From Cunninghamia lanceolata (Eukaryota > Streptophyta > Pinopsida > Cupressales > Cupressaceae), in assembly GCA_027924645.1 (NCBI GenBank), contig BSBN01000334.1, forward strand, positions 372,001 to 436,000: a stretch of 64,000 nucleotides of DNA. The letters run 5' to 3'. Made by a program: the position numbers and the translations under genes. Below the pieces are notes generated by a model. That model did not search any database. It worked only from the letters and a program-made list of their open reading frames with translations, and was not told where the DNA came from. This document shows, one piece after another, positions 1-11,610 of this stretch; position 1 is the first letter of the stretch, and each line of letters starts with the position of its first letter.

Positions 1-1614
1 CACTATAGTGATACTGATAAGAGAGTTTTGGAGGAAGCAACAATCAAATACCTAAACATCTATAGTAAGAATTTATTTGAAATAAGTTCTGAAATCTTGG
101 AAAGCCTTGCAAAAATTCTAGAAATAAGAAAAGAGAATGCAAAAGCTAAAGACTTTGAGCTCCGAGAGAATGTGCTAATAAACTTGTGTCCTCAAATTAC
201 TCCGGATCAAAAGAACCTGATATTCAAAGAAGTGAAAGAGGACTTCAGGAGTAAGATCAGAATGAATATGCTCATGCTGGGAGAGATTGATAAGGTAGTT
301 AAAGATACTCAAGAGATTTTTTTGAATGCATTGAAAAGGCATAATCTTCCCACTATTGAAGAGGAAACTAATCCTCCATTCCAAATGTTGAGGAGTTGAA
401 AGAAAGTGAACAACAAGCTGACATCTCTACTCTAGAAGATGAAATGCTAAATAAAGGAGACGAAGAGATGGTGGAGGAAGTTAATTTTGATAGTGCAGAG
501 GACACTCAAATTCCTCCAGACTAATCTGCTGGAGAATTTACAGAGATGAATATAGAAGTAGATGCTCCTAGTGAAGATAACTCTGTGAAGAATAAAGAGC
601 AAGAAGCAAAAAAGGTTAAGGACAAGAATGAACAACAAGGAGAAACAACAGAGAATATTAAAGAGCAAAAGCAAGATGACAGTACCAGCAAGGATCTGAA
701 AGATGGAGCTACATTTTTGGTAAGAGACACTGCAGATGCAATGAAGAAATTACTTGAGAAAGACAAGCTTGAGTTTGATGAACCAAAGATAATTCAAGGA
801 TCTATCAATTTTGACTCTTTCCCCTTTACAAAAGATAAAGTTAGCATCTGTAGCACAAGCAAAAGCAAGAGAGGAGATTCTGAAAACTCATATTGAGGAC
901 AGTGAGTTGCTTGGACTTGCCTCTGGAATTCTGGAAAAGATTATGCCAACCTTTCAAAAGGATTCATCCGACTCTCGCTTCGGTCAGTTGAAGAGTCTAA
1001 TAAACTTTGTAAGTACTCATTTTGAAACCTTAGAAAAGTCAGTAGAAGTTAAAGTCAAAAATGAATATAATGAGAAGAGATTTGCTGAAATAAGGAAAAT
1101 AATTAGCTATGATAGATCAGTGCTTGACACCAGTGTAAAGAGTATTCAAAATGCTCTCTTTGAAGGTGCAGAGATTTATAAGTTTTATCTAAATCAATCT
1201 AAAGCTATTGAAGATATTGAGAAAAAGATTAAGGACTTAGAGCTCAAACTATCTAACATTTCTCAGTCCTATAGTCCTTTAACTAAGTTTGTAGCAATCA
1301 AAGAATGCCAAGTAGTGAGTTTGAAGAATGAATTGAGTGACCTAGAGAAAGAAAAGGTTAAAGTTTTGGGCAGATTGGATGAGCTCCAGGGACTGATTTG
1401 CCCCAAATTAGAAACTATGTATGATCTATTGGTAGAATCCCAAGTTGTTGCTGCTACTAGTGATCCTGCTGATCTTCTAAAGATAGAATCACAGGCATTT
1501 TTATTCAGTGGACATATATCCATTTTGGGTAGCATAAAGAAAAACTGGGATAATGAATTATCACGGTTGAAAAACATTTTTGGTGATATCTTTTTTCTGA
1601 TGAACAAGGCTTAA
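1..1614 (+). pseudogene. Decayed coiled-coil ORF of an LTR retrotransposon (env-like/extra ORF), 5' end outside window
   Basis: One protein can be followed over about 535 codons in three frame segments. Segment 1 is open from base 1 to a stop at 397-399, where a +1 shift restores the reading. Segment 2 has an in-frame TAA at 522-524 and runs to about 815. A second shift then leads into a 260-residue segment ending at 1614. The product is charged: a Lys/Glu-rich acidic middle (about 550-720) is followed by heptad-like Leu/Ile/Lys/Glu stretches (about 1080-1400) that should form coiled coils. No transmembrane segment or enzymatic motif is seen. It ends 264 bp before an LTR with polypurine tracts between, the place of the additional or env-like ORF in Sirevirus-type copia and some gypsy elements. 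That family placement is inference; the retroelement context is fairly sure. Confidence 0.65.
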
Positions 1615-1729
1615 GGACTGTGTGTTCATATGTGGAAGTATATACTTAAAGTTTTGACTCATGTACATAATTTTATTTTATTTTTTTGGCATGAATTTTG
1701 TATTGCGGATCCCAACCTTTGCCATTGAT

Positions 1730-1877
1730 GTCAAAGGGGGAGAGGAAAAGCAATGAAAAATGAGGAATCCATCTAAGGGGGAGCATTGGAAATCACAAGT
1801 GTAAATAGTAAGCAGGAGTTTTTCTAACATTTAGTCATTTTTCACTAAGTGTTGCCATCAATGCCAAAGGGGGATAT
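1730..1877 (+). promoter_or_regulatory. Repeated polypurine tracts before the 3' LTR
   Basis: Three G-rich purine runs occur in 150 bp: AAAGGGGGAGAGGAAAAG near 1732, TAAGGGGGAGCATTGG near 1777, and AAAGGGGGATA near 1866 just before the LTR start. The last is placed where plus-strand DNA synthesis would be primed. Several polypurine tracts upstream of the 3' LTR are a described trait of Sirevirus copia elements. That supports, but does not prove, that assignment. Confidence 0.6.
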
Positions 1878-2990
1878 TGTTGGCAAGTGACACTGCTAGG
1901 CATGTTAGGTGTTGTCATTGATGGCAACTAAATCTATCTTACACATCCGCATTACATCATCTGATCATCTCGAAAGTTAGATTGCAGATTTGTCTAAGTC
2001 CGGATAGACAGGAACAGGGCATATGACAGGGTTCAGCATCCTGGTCTGCATTTCTCCACAGGTAATCATATTGTGCTGCAGATATGAGGGAATGTTAAGG
2101 GATGTTAGGGCTACCTAAATCCAAGATTTTAGCCTCTGGTGATGAAGGGAGTGTAAGTTACAAGCATCTGACTATCAGATTCTGGTTAAGCAGTTCAGTC
2201 TGGTGAAGAACATGCCAACTAGGTGTTTGATCCTTGTACGGATGAAGAGAAATGATTGGTTGAGTAATTTATGAGATCCAGTGGTATTGGCCAACATGTG
2301 AGGTGACTTGGATATAGAATTTTTGGTCCGCATTAGTGTTTGTGCATGGATTCAGCAGACAAAAGAGTGTTCTTGAAATAATTTCCAAGTTTTCCTAAGG
2401 TCGTCTGCAGTTGGTGAAATTTCATGTAGCGGATATATATGATCGATGGATGTGAGCATTCTTGTGTGTGAAGATGTGAATATGAATGGTGAGATGCGAA
2501 GAATTGTAGTATCAAGTGTGAAGTAAAGAGATCTAAGCTCCAGATAATGGCAGAGCAGTGAAGCAGGGTAGAGAGAGATGAAGTGTGCAAAGTCAGTATA
2601 TTGAGCTCAACTGGAACTGTAATCTTGCATTGTTAGATGCTATTCCTTAGTTCAAACATTCCAATGAACTTTTGTAATTGATTTGTAGGTAGTGAGCCTC
2701 TTTGAGCAGTGAGCTCTGGGCAGTGTGCCCTGAAGGCATGTGTCATCCCCATTTGTAATACTTTTAACAGAGTATAAATTCTTGTGGGTTAACCCCCACC
2801 ATGGTTTTTCCCTTAACTGGGTTTCCACATAAAAATCCTGGTGTTCATGTGTTGTGATCTTGTTGTTTCTATTCTTGTGTTCATGTTTCTTTCTTTTGGA
2901 TGTATGTGGTAAATTAATAAAGGAACAAAGTAACAAGTTTTGTAGAACACTGATTCACCCCCACCCTCTTAGTGTTCCTTAATTTCAACA
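1878..2990 (+). mobile_element. 3' LTR of an LTR retrotransposon (copia-like)
   Basis: The 1113-bp LTR starts TGTTGG right after a polypurine tract and ends TTTCAACA, giving TGTTG/CAACA inverted termini. It has a TATA box (TATAAA, 2773-2778), then a stretch containing GGTTTTTCCC and GGGTTTCCACA followed by T-rich sequence, and an end containing GATTCACCCCCACCCTCTT. I know these from plant copia LTR ends. Short AGTGAGC/AGTGTGC motifs lie just upstream of the TATA box (2688-2730). The 5' LTR is outside the window, so the target duplication (expected partner of TCAAC at 2991) cannot be checked. Confidence 0.75.
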
Positions 2991-3540
2991 TCAACTTCCT
3001 TTAGTTCAACCTTTATTTGTTGTACAATCTTATCCATTGAGATTCCTACTACTTGAAACCCTCCTGATAATAGCTTCAATGATTCTTCTTTTACCATAGA
3101 TATTGGTACTAGTGTTTGTATATTCACCTCCTCTATAAGGGTCATTATTCCTGAATACAAAATATTTCATGTATTTTCCATCATTCACATTAGATTTTGT
3201 TATCTCTAATTGCCTTTGATCTGATGCTATAGCTATGTATGAGCATCCTTCAGACCATTGAAGCATGAATATATTCTCATGCAGGTCACCAATGAGCATG
3301 GATGCTTGCTAAAAAATGAATCTTTCATCATCTAAGCTAGTTGTTGGTTGTTGATTCCACCATCTTACTTTGTACATCCAACCATCTTTTAGGTCTATTG
3401 TAAGTTGCTTCATATTCGACAACATAGTTGTTGGTGTATGGTAACAGATGCAGTCATTAATGTCCTTCTCCATCTTAAGCATTTGAGATGCATATCTCCA
3501 CCTCAAGAACACATTCAAGGGTCTTACCTTCTCTGCAACT
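2991..3540 (-). pseudogene. Decayed minus-strand ORF of unknown function, interrupted by the LTR element
   Basis: On the minus strand a coding-like reading runs from about 3518 down to 2991. One in-frame stop lies at 3309-3311, and a frameshift near 3160 leads into a Val/Ile/Glu/Lys-rich segment. The readable sequence totals about 180 residues and matches no family I recognise. It stops being separate sequence exactly at the LTR edge (2990), as expected if the retrotransposon inserted into it. The other half would lie beyond the 5' LTR, outside the window. It may itself be an old retroelement ORF. Confidence 0.3.
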
Positions 3541-5430
3541 CTATCATTTGGTGCCTTCTCTTAGTTTGTCTATGGAACCCTAGAGATGCTTAAACTTACC
3601 ATGGAAATAGTCTACTTTTCTTTGAAAGTGCTTGAATGCTATTTAAATGGCCTTATTATACCTTAAACATGTTGATATACATGGTTTAAGATGCCTCATC
3701 CTGACCTAAAGATGATCCCTTACAACCTCTGCATATTTGAACAAACCCTAGAAGCTAAAATACATACTGTGTATTTTGACTGATTTGCAAACACACAATG
3801 TGTATTTTAGCAAATTGATAGGATTGTTTTAGAGACTCCTTCATTCTTCATTACATCTTTTTCATTCTTGTGGGAGTCTCAAAGTCTTGAACCCTCTGTT
3901 ATGCTTCTTGGACGAAGTAGAAAACTTGCAGGTTAGGCAAAACAAAATCCTAAAAAACACTTCTCTTAGAAAACCTAAACGTAGAGATCTAAAACTTAAT
4001 CCTAAAGACTTAGAACTCATATCAAACTCTAACTCCCTCCAAGATGTATGAGCCTTTTGGAGATTTTAAGACCTTTTAAAAACTTTGATACTCTAACACA
4101 TCACTAGACATGGAAAAAGATATTATTTTTTCATTTTTTGCATTATAAAGCCCTTGAAGACATTTTAAGACCTATTACACATGCATAAGGCCTTGAACAT
4201 GGCTAAAATGACCCACTTTTTCCCTTTAAAGACACAACATGACTAATTGGGACTAGAAAGACTCAAACAAGTCAACAAGTACTTAGCTTTGAATTTGATG
4301 AAGATGTCATTGTGCAAATGTAAAAAATTCATATGTCATAATGTTATAATTTTAGAACCTATCAAATGCATATCATTGACCTAAAAATCTGACTATGTAC
4401 TATCTTAGTTCACTTGTGGAAGTGCCAAGGTGATTTCCATGAGTGTGTACTTGAACTTGATGCAAAAAATTGAGCCTTTAACTCACGGATCTAATTTAAC
4501 TAAACTTTGTTGTCTAAAACTTTTTTACCTTTATGTTTATGATCTAAATAAGATGAAGGGTAGCTAGTGTTTAAAAACATATTTGGGGAATCTATTAAAC
4601 TGTGAGGGTCATATTCTCCTCAATCAAACCCCTAGGTGGACTAATTTAATGGCTATGGACCAAGGTCAAGAACAAAAAAACATGCAGTATGATCCTAGGA
4701 GGCTATTCTTAAATATCATCCACTTCAACAGTCAAAGGTCAATTTTGGCCAATAAAAATAGGACAAATATTTACCAGTTTTTATTGTGAATGAGGTGTAA
4801 AATCATTATTGGTTGTTTGACCATTGAAGTGGATGATATTTAAGTAGAGTGATCCTAGGATGATAATGCAATGCTAATGTAATCCATTTTATTCATTTGG
4901 AACTAAATTCTAGATGTGCTCAATAGGTTCCTCTCTAACTACAAATGAATTAAGGTTAGTATTTAATACACCACACTAGCATGTAATTTGAAATAAATTA
5001 TTTTTTAGTTAGTCCATAATGATTACCAAGAGAGGGAAACATGAACCCAAATTGTATTTAAAAAAATCAAATTTAAAGGTTTAGAATTAAATTTGGTATC
5101 ACAAAAATGACTTCAATCAATTCCACACACACAAATATAAACTAAGGTGATGAATGACTAAATTTGAAGATTACATCAAAATCCTAAAAATGATTGATGA
5201 TGAAGATACACGATAGTAAAATTATTTGCTAACTTCCTCACAAAATAAACATCATAATAACATTCAAAACATAAAAAACAACACAATTACTATAAACCCA
5301 TGCCATAAGATAGTGTACATATATAAACTTCTAATATAAAGATTGATTATTAAATAGTCACCAACATTCAACTCAAAAATTATCTTCACTTAGAATTACA
5401 AACAATTCTTCCGTAACACAAATGAAGTAT
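3541..5430. other. Unassigned AT-rich intergenic sequence
   Basis: No coding frame, RNA gene or element end was recognised, apart from the foldback at 4690-4863 listed separately. Composition is AT-rich with no long repeats visible by eye. Confidence 0.5.
4690..4863. repeat. Foldback / MITE-like inverted repeat
   Basis: Two arms of about 50 bp face each other across about 70 bp. The left arm starts GATCCTAGGAGGCTATTC at 4691; the right arm ends GTGATCCTAGGATGA at 4850-4864. Both contain AAATATCATCCACTTCAA in inverted orientation, and arm similarity is high but imperfect. The size and structure fit a small non-autonomous foldback or MITE. No convincing target duplication was found. Confidence 0.55.
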
Positions 5431-7400
5431 GATTATTATGCTAAAGGCGTTCCTATGTGAGATGGACGAGCGAACCTTTCAGATCGATGGCCTACGTTCC
5501 TACAGAGGCGAGGAAGACGATTGAAGCATTGGTAGTTGTTCGATCTTGCTGGGTCTTTTTTTCCGTCATTTTTTCATTTTTGTGAACGACAAGATATCTA
5601 TTAATTGTGAAAATGACATGTAACTTCAAAACATGGCTATTAAGTATACAAACCCTTTGATTGTTCGTTTATTTTATATTTCAATATTTATTAGTCCCTG
5701 CCTTAGTAGGAGACTATTGTTTTCATCTAACTAAATTTGCATTTGTTCTCCTCAGAAACCGTTCCAGAGGGAGAGATATTAAACCCGTTGTAAAGTTTGA
5801 GATTTTTTTTATGACTTTTCCCCTTTTTTGATTTGGCACATATTATACCCCTTGTTTTTTATTCTCCCTAGCAGGCAAGGTTTTCCCTGTCCAATGAAAA
5901 GTCATCTGCAAAAAAAATTCATAGAATTTCTAATGTTCTGCATGGCTTTGGGCGTGTCAGAGTTGTGGGTTGGAAGGTTTATTAAACAACAGGTGTCCAT
6001 GACCGAGGGTGCATGTTTTCATTGTTAGAGAGAACGTGTCTGTTGGGTTTTTGTCTTTGTCTTCGTCATTGCTTGGGTTCCTATCAAATGCAGTAAAATA
6101 TTTGGAAAAGAGAAGGCTTGTTCTGCTTGCACAAGGACCAAGCTTTTCCTTGACCTCTCTAATTGCCCTAGGAGGACGGGAAGAAAACGAAAGAAGAGAA
6201 AATGGAGTTCGTTTCAGCATAATATTCGCCATTGCTCGCCACCAAGGTTCTTTATTTTGCCCATCTCCCTGATTTTAGGTTTAGGATTTCTTGATTGCTT
6301 TACGGTTTTTAGTTTAGCATTTCTTGTTCACGATGTTTCTGTTTGCAGGTTACATGTAAGTCCTCTCCCACAACAGGGGGAGTGAAAAAGCTACATAGGT
6401 ATCGTTTGGGAAATGTTGCTCTTTGGTATGTTTTATTATTTTAAAAATCTCATTTTTTTTTTAATTTATGTAAACGTTAGAAATTAATAATATGAGATAA
6501 TTAGCCGATAAGTTTTTATATGTGAACATTATAGTGCTCGGAATTGTCTCAAACCAGAAAATTTTCTAAACTCGTCGGTTGTTCTATTGGCGTATTCCTT
6601 GAACCTCCTATGGGTGCAAGTGCTAGTAATAAAACTGTTTATATATGTATAATGGATTGTTCCTATGCAATGCTAATAAGCATATGTCGGCATGCAGCAG
6701 TTTCAACCAGCATAGAGAAATAGCTAGTCAAGGATCTGGATTTGTATATTGTTCAATTCCAGGTAACCCATCTTACTCTGCACATATATATACCTTTCTG
6801 CCCTATCTTTTTCGGTGATTTTCACCTAAACTCTATTTTACAGGCCTTGTCCAACCTTGTAAATCACTTTTTTTCTTTCGCATATCTCTCGAGGTAACTT
6901 GTGCTCTCCCTTTTTCTCTTCTCTTCTTCTTTTTGTCACCTCGGTTTAACCTGTGCTCATATCCTCGTATGGAATGCCATGCAAGTTAAAACGGAAGAGT
7001 TCTGCAGCTCTGTGGAAATTGGTTTGTGGTGTAGATGACACTCAGTTTGGATTAACTATTTTTTTTTCTCTTTTCCTTCTTTCGTTATGGATAATCCAGT
7101 ATGGTATACCATGGGCATTTGCCCTCTATTCCTTTGCCTTCACCTAAATCTATGTCACTTAACTATGGATTAATCACTACTATAGGCCTATAATTGCATG
7201 CATTAGCTGGTGACGGTGGTATTAATTCAAATACCCATAGTTTACTTTTTATTTTAATGTTTATTTCTTATTTTCCTTTTTTAAAAACTTAAGTTAGGGT
7301 TTTATTTGCTTAATTGCGGGGTTTCTTATTTTTCAGTTCAATGAGAAGCGGGTGGCATAAAGCATCTAAGTGGCAGGTAAGGATATATTTGAGTCCCTGC
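5430..7400 (+). other. Gene-like but non-coding stretch with splice-like AG...GT blocks
   Basis: This region has a more balanced composition than its surroundings. Several short blocks lie between a pyrimidine tract ending CAG and a GTAAG/GTAAC-type donor, for example about 6713-6761, 6842-6893 and 7338-7376. No open frame joins them: the longest ORFs (60-90 codons) have no recognisable motif. It could be the leader or introns of a lost gene, a spliced non-coding transcript, or chance. I see no basis for a product. Confidence 0.2.
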
Positions 7401-8082
7401 TTAGGCTCTGAAGCTTTTTAGTGTTTAAACAAATTCATCCTACTATTTGTTTTACAAATGGGCTCTTTCATGCAGATGAGCTCTTAATGTATGAAATATG
7501 ATCTGAATTGCATGCTCCACACGTGGGGAATTTCAACAAGATATTGATGTTAGTGAGGAAACCCTAAGGATTTGTCAACTAGCTTAAAAGGTCACAAAGC
7601 ACCTGCATTCTTATTTATAAGGGTTTGGACCATTGGGATCAATTTTTGTTCTGCTTTTTCAATGAGAGTTTTGTAGGCAACCAAATCAACTTGTGAAATA
7701 TTATATAATTCTATCTGGTTGTTCAATCTAAGGGCACCTATGAAGGCATTCCAAACAGCCATCATCTACTTCAGCCCCTTGATTGTTTGGTACAGCTGTT
7801 GTGCTTGTTAGATTTGGTTACTAGCGGACAATAATATATAAATCTTAGATTTTAAATTCCAAATATTTCATTTGTTTGTATCTTCAATGCCCTTGCTTTG
7901 CTCATTGATTACACGGTTGTTTCTTGATGCCAAAATGTGTGTTTCCTAGTTTGAGAATCAACAATATGTATCTTCTGTTAATCTTTTTACTAACAAGATT
8001 TTATACTCAGGGAAAGTTGAGAAGTAACACATAAAGCCCTTTTGTTAGACTTTGAATTTTAAGAACTCATAGTTTTATGTTC
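7400..8082. other. Unassigned intergenic sequence left of the solo LTR
   Basis: No gene or repeat was recognised. It is the left flank of the solo LTR and ends in the first CTGCT target-site copy (8083-8087). Confidence 0.4.
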
Positions 8083-8283
8083 CTGCTTGTTGTGATGTAA
8101 TCACACATCGCCCCATTGCAAATGGGGACCCCCTTTTTTTTTGGCTTTCTCGCTTTGTTTTGCTCTAGGTTTAGTTTTCCTCTGAGCTTGTATGATTTTG
8201 ATAGTGTTGTGTATGCAAGTCTCAACAGTTTCTTGCCAAGAGGTCTATATGCCTTCATCCTGATGCATGTCACTGAGACCCTG

Positions 8284-9245
8284 AAAATGACTAAGTCTGA
8301 TATCCTGAAAATCCTGAAAAAATGACTAAGTCTGAAATCTGGTGGATCCTCAGAAATCTAGAATCTGCATGCTAAATCCTATGGATCCAAGACCTATCTC
8401 AAACATCCTGGAAGTATATTGATAAATATTTAAAGTATAAGAAACTCAATATCTGACTTATACTTAAACATATTTTCAATATACTTCCATTCGGGAAATC
8501 CAAAATTTGACTAAGGCAATAAATCCAAGGGTACTGTCCAAACCCGCCCAGGCTGGGCGGCCTCACAAGGTCCTCTTGGACAGTGTCTTCACCCTCAGGA
8601 GAGCTTGTCCAGACAACACCCTCAAACCCACCCAGGGAAAGTTAGGATGTTTTCACGAGTTTTTGCTGACTGAAGGAAGTTAGGGAGTGATGATGGAGTC
8701 TAAAACTAAGATTTTGATGAAACTTCCATGCCTCACCTCCAAACCCGCCCAGACTGGGCGGCCTTGGCATGAGGTCATGGACTCAGCCTCCTACACATGC
8801 ATTTGTCCAAACAGAACCATCAAATCCGCCCTAGGAGAAAATGGTTAAGTTTAGAAGGTTTTCAAGCACAAGGCACTGAGAAATGATGAATTTCAAGCAA
8901 GGTTTGCAAGTTGGAGGAAAGTTAAGTAGTTCACAAGCAACATTCCATGCATCATCTCCAAACCAAGCATTACTTAAACTCCTCACAACAAGGATGAAAT
9001 AATTGGAAAGAATGATAAAAAATCACTAAGCCTGATGTCCTGATGTCCTGAAACCCTAAAAATTGGCTAAGTCTAAATCTGGTGGATCCTCCAAAATCTA
9101 GAATTTGCATGTTAAATCCTATGGATCCTAGACCCATCTCAAACATCCTGGAAGTATATTGATAAATATTTAAAGTATAAGAAATTCAATATCTGACTTA
9201 TACTTAAACATATTTTCAATATACTTCCATTCAGGACATTTCCAA
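8284..9245 (+). repeat. 215-bp direct duplication, each copy containing an AT-rich hairpin
   Basis: About 215 bp at 8300-8515 recurs at 9035-9245, both copies including GGTGGATCCTC and ending in an imperfect inverted repeat. The arms of that repeat are about 32 bp (GGAAGTATATTGATAAATA and its near complement TTTTCAATATACTTCC), with a loop of roughly 15 bp: about 8409-8490 and 9149-9230. The copies are about 740 bp apart and differ by scattered substitutions. The shared arms and loop suggest one internal LTR module duplicated in the past. Confidence 0.7.
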
Positions 9246-11610
9246 TATGGCGACAAGACTTGCATTCCAAGCACACCTTCTAAACCCGCCCTACCTGGGC
9301 GGCCTTGGCATGGGGTCTTGGATTCAAGGTTGTGATCACGCACTTTCTCCAGACTAAGTCTCCAAATCCGCCCTAGGAGAGAGGTTGCAAGTTTTTAAGA
9401 GCTTTTGAAGGTAAATTCCATGCATCACTTCTCAACCCGCCCATGCTGGGCGGCCTCATGAGGGAGTGATGGACAATGTCTCCTGCCACACCAATCTCTC
9501 CACACACTGCTCTCAAAACTGCCCTGCAAGGAAAATGTCTAAGTGTTGAAGTTTTTGCATGCACAAAGCACTAGAAGGTGGTGAAATTCTAAGAGAAACA
9601 TGAAAGTTTCAAAGGATTAAATGAGTTTCAAGATGAAATTCACATCACACTCCTCAAGCCGCCCTGCCTGGGCGGCCTCAAGAGGCCTTTGTGGATGATG
9701 TTGCCTAACACATGAAACACTCCAGACAGTACTTCCAAACCCGCCCTAGGAGAGATTGTGCAAATTTTCAAGTGTTTCGACACAAAACATAAAAGATGAT
9801 GAAGTTTGAATGGAAAACATGAAGGTTTGAAGGCATTGAGTGAGTTTTTGAGGAAAAATCCAAGGGTCACCTCTAAACCCGCCCTACCTAGGCGGCCTCA
9901 AGAGGTCCTTGTGGACTATATCACCTGACACAATGCACTCTCCAGACAACACCTCCAGAACTGCCTAGGTATGTAGATAATACAATTTACAAGTAAAATC
10001 AATGGAAATGATGAAGATGAACACCTGGGAGATGAGATGACCAGGTTGAGATGAGTGAAAAGTTTCTAAGTGCTAAAATCCAAGCCTACCCTTGAAACCC
10101 GCGCCGCTAGGACAATCTCATGTCTTCACATGACATCCTCCATGCACTAACCTCAAATCTACCCAAGAGAAATGACATGAAAATTTGCAAGGAAGGCAAT
10201 GGATAACATTGAGTTTTGAACAAACACATGCAAGTTTGGAACACACATGAAGGATAATAAGTAAAAATCCAAGCCTCACTTCCAAATCCGCCCTACTTGG
10301 GCAGCCTAAACATGAGAGCTTGGATTCTCTTGATCTTCACATGAACTGCTCTAAACATCACTTTCAAACTCCACTCATCTAATATACAAATCTCATGCAA
10401 GGAGTTTAAGCCATCAAGAAAGCAAGTGAAGATGTCTTGAAATTGTCAAAATCAAGTTAGAAAGTGCCTAAGTGATAAAATCCACTCACCACCTCCTAGC
10501 CCGCCCTTCCTGGGCGGCCTTGACTTCTATGTTTGGACAACTTCACCTCTTGCACAACACACTCTCCAAACATCAACCTTAAATCCGCTCAAGGAGAAAA
10601 CTTATCAAATTTGCAATGCTTTGAGTTGAAAAATAATGAGATCATGAAGATTTAATGAAAGTTCGTAAGTTTGAATGTATTTCAAGGCATTTGAGAGGTT
10701 TTTGATGCACTTTCATGAAGAATCCAAGGGTCATGTCCAAACCCGCCCTACCTGGGCAGCCTTAGGAGGGGGTCTTGGACTTTTTCTCCTGCCACATGAA
10801 ACTCTCCACATGCTGCCTCCAGGACCACTCAGGAGTTTAGATGGCATGATTTACAAGTCTACTTGATGAAAGATGAAGTTGGCTTTCAAAAGGTGAGATT
10901 ATCAAGATTGACATGAAGGAAATGTTTGAAGTATGAAAATCCAAGGGTCATGTCCAAACCCGCCCTACCTAGGCGGCTTTGGCATGTAGACATGGACAAT
11001 GTCTTCATCACCTCATGGATTCCTCCAGACAATGCCTCCAATCCCGCCCTTCTTAGGCGGATTTCACCAATGCAGAAGGACATCATCACCTAACATCTCC
11101 AAGTTTGCCTTCTCACTTCATAAACATCTCAAAATGGCTAAGTCTTAGGCAAGTTCAAGAGAAGGGACTTCATGAGGAGAGGAATGGTCATTAAATGTTG
11201 AAAATCCATACTACATCTCCAAACCCGCCCATGCTAGGCGGCCTTGAGCTCTATGTCTGGATAACTTCATCTCCTTCCACATGACATCCTCCAGACAACA
11301 CTCCTAAAGCCGCTTAGGGGTGAAAACCATAAATTTGCAAGTATAAATCAATGTAATAATGAAGATGAACATGTCAAAGGTGAAATGAACAAGTGCAAAG
11401 TTGTTTTAAGTTGAAAAATCCAAAGGTCATCCTCTAGGCGGCTTTAGACTCCTCACATGGACAATGTTACCTTCCACATGAATTTGTCCACACACACCCT
11501 CCAAACCCGCCCATGCTAGGCGGTCTTGAGCACTTTACCTAGACAATGTCATGTCATTCACAAGACACTGTCTGGATGACACCCCTAAACCCACCCAGCC
11601 TGGGCAGATT
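8540..11610 (+). repeat. Dispersed array of about 15 GC-rich dyads (CCGCCC-N-GGGCGG)
   Basis: A motif near AACCCGCCCTACCTGGGCGG recurs at about 8543, 8743, 9284, 9437, 9656, 9874, 10286, 10498, 10739, 10957, 11042, 11222, 11502 and 11587, with half-copies (CCCGCCCTAGGAG) between. Each full copy is a short dyad, CCGCCC facing GGGCGG, usually followed by CCTT or CCTC. Spacing is irregular, 80-540 bp, in otherwise AT-rich sequence with weaker recurring phrases (TCCAAGGGTCATGTCC). Late copies are degraded (GGGCAG, TAGGCGG), consistent with CpG decay. It may be a worn tandem array or repeated protein-binding sites in the LTR. Confidence 0.75.

Noticed and set aside
8540..11610. CRISPR-like array of short palindromic repeats
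   Set aside because: Spacing is irregular (80-540 bp), copies vary, there are no cas genes, and the setting is a plant retrotransposon LTR.
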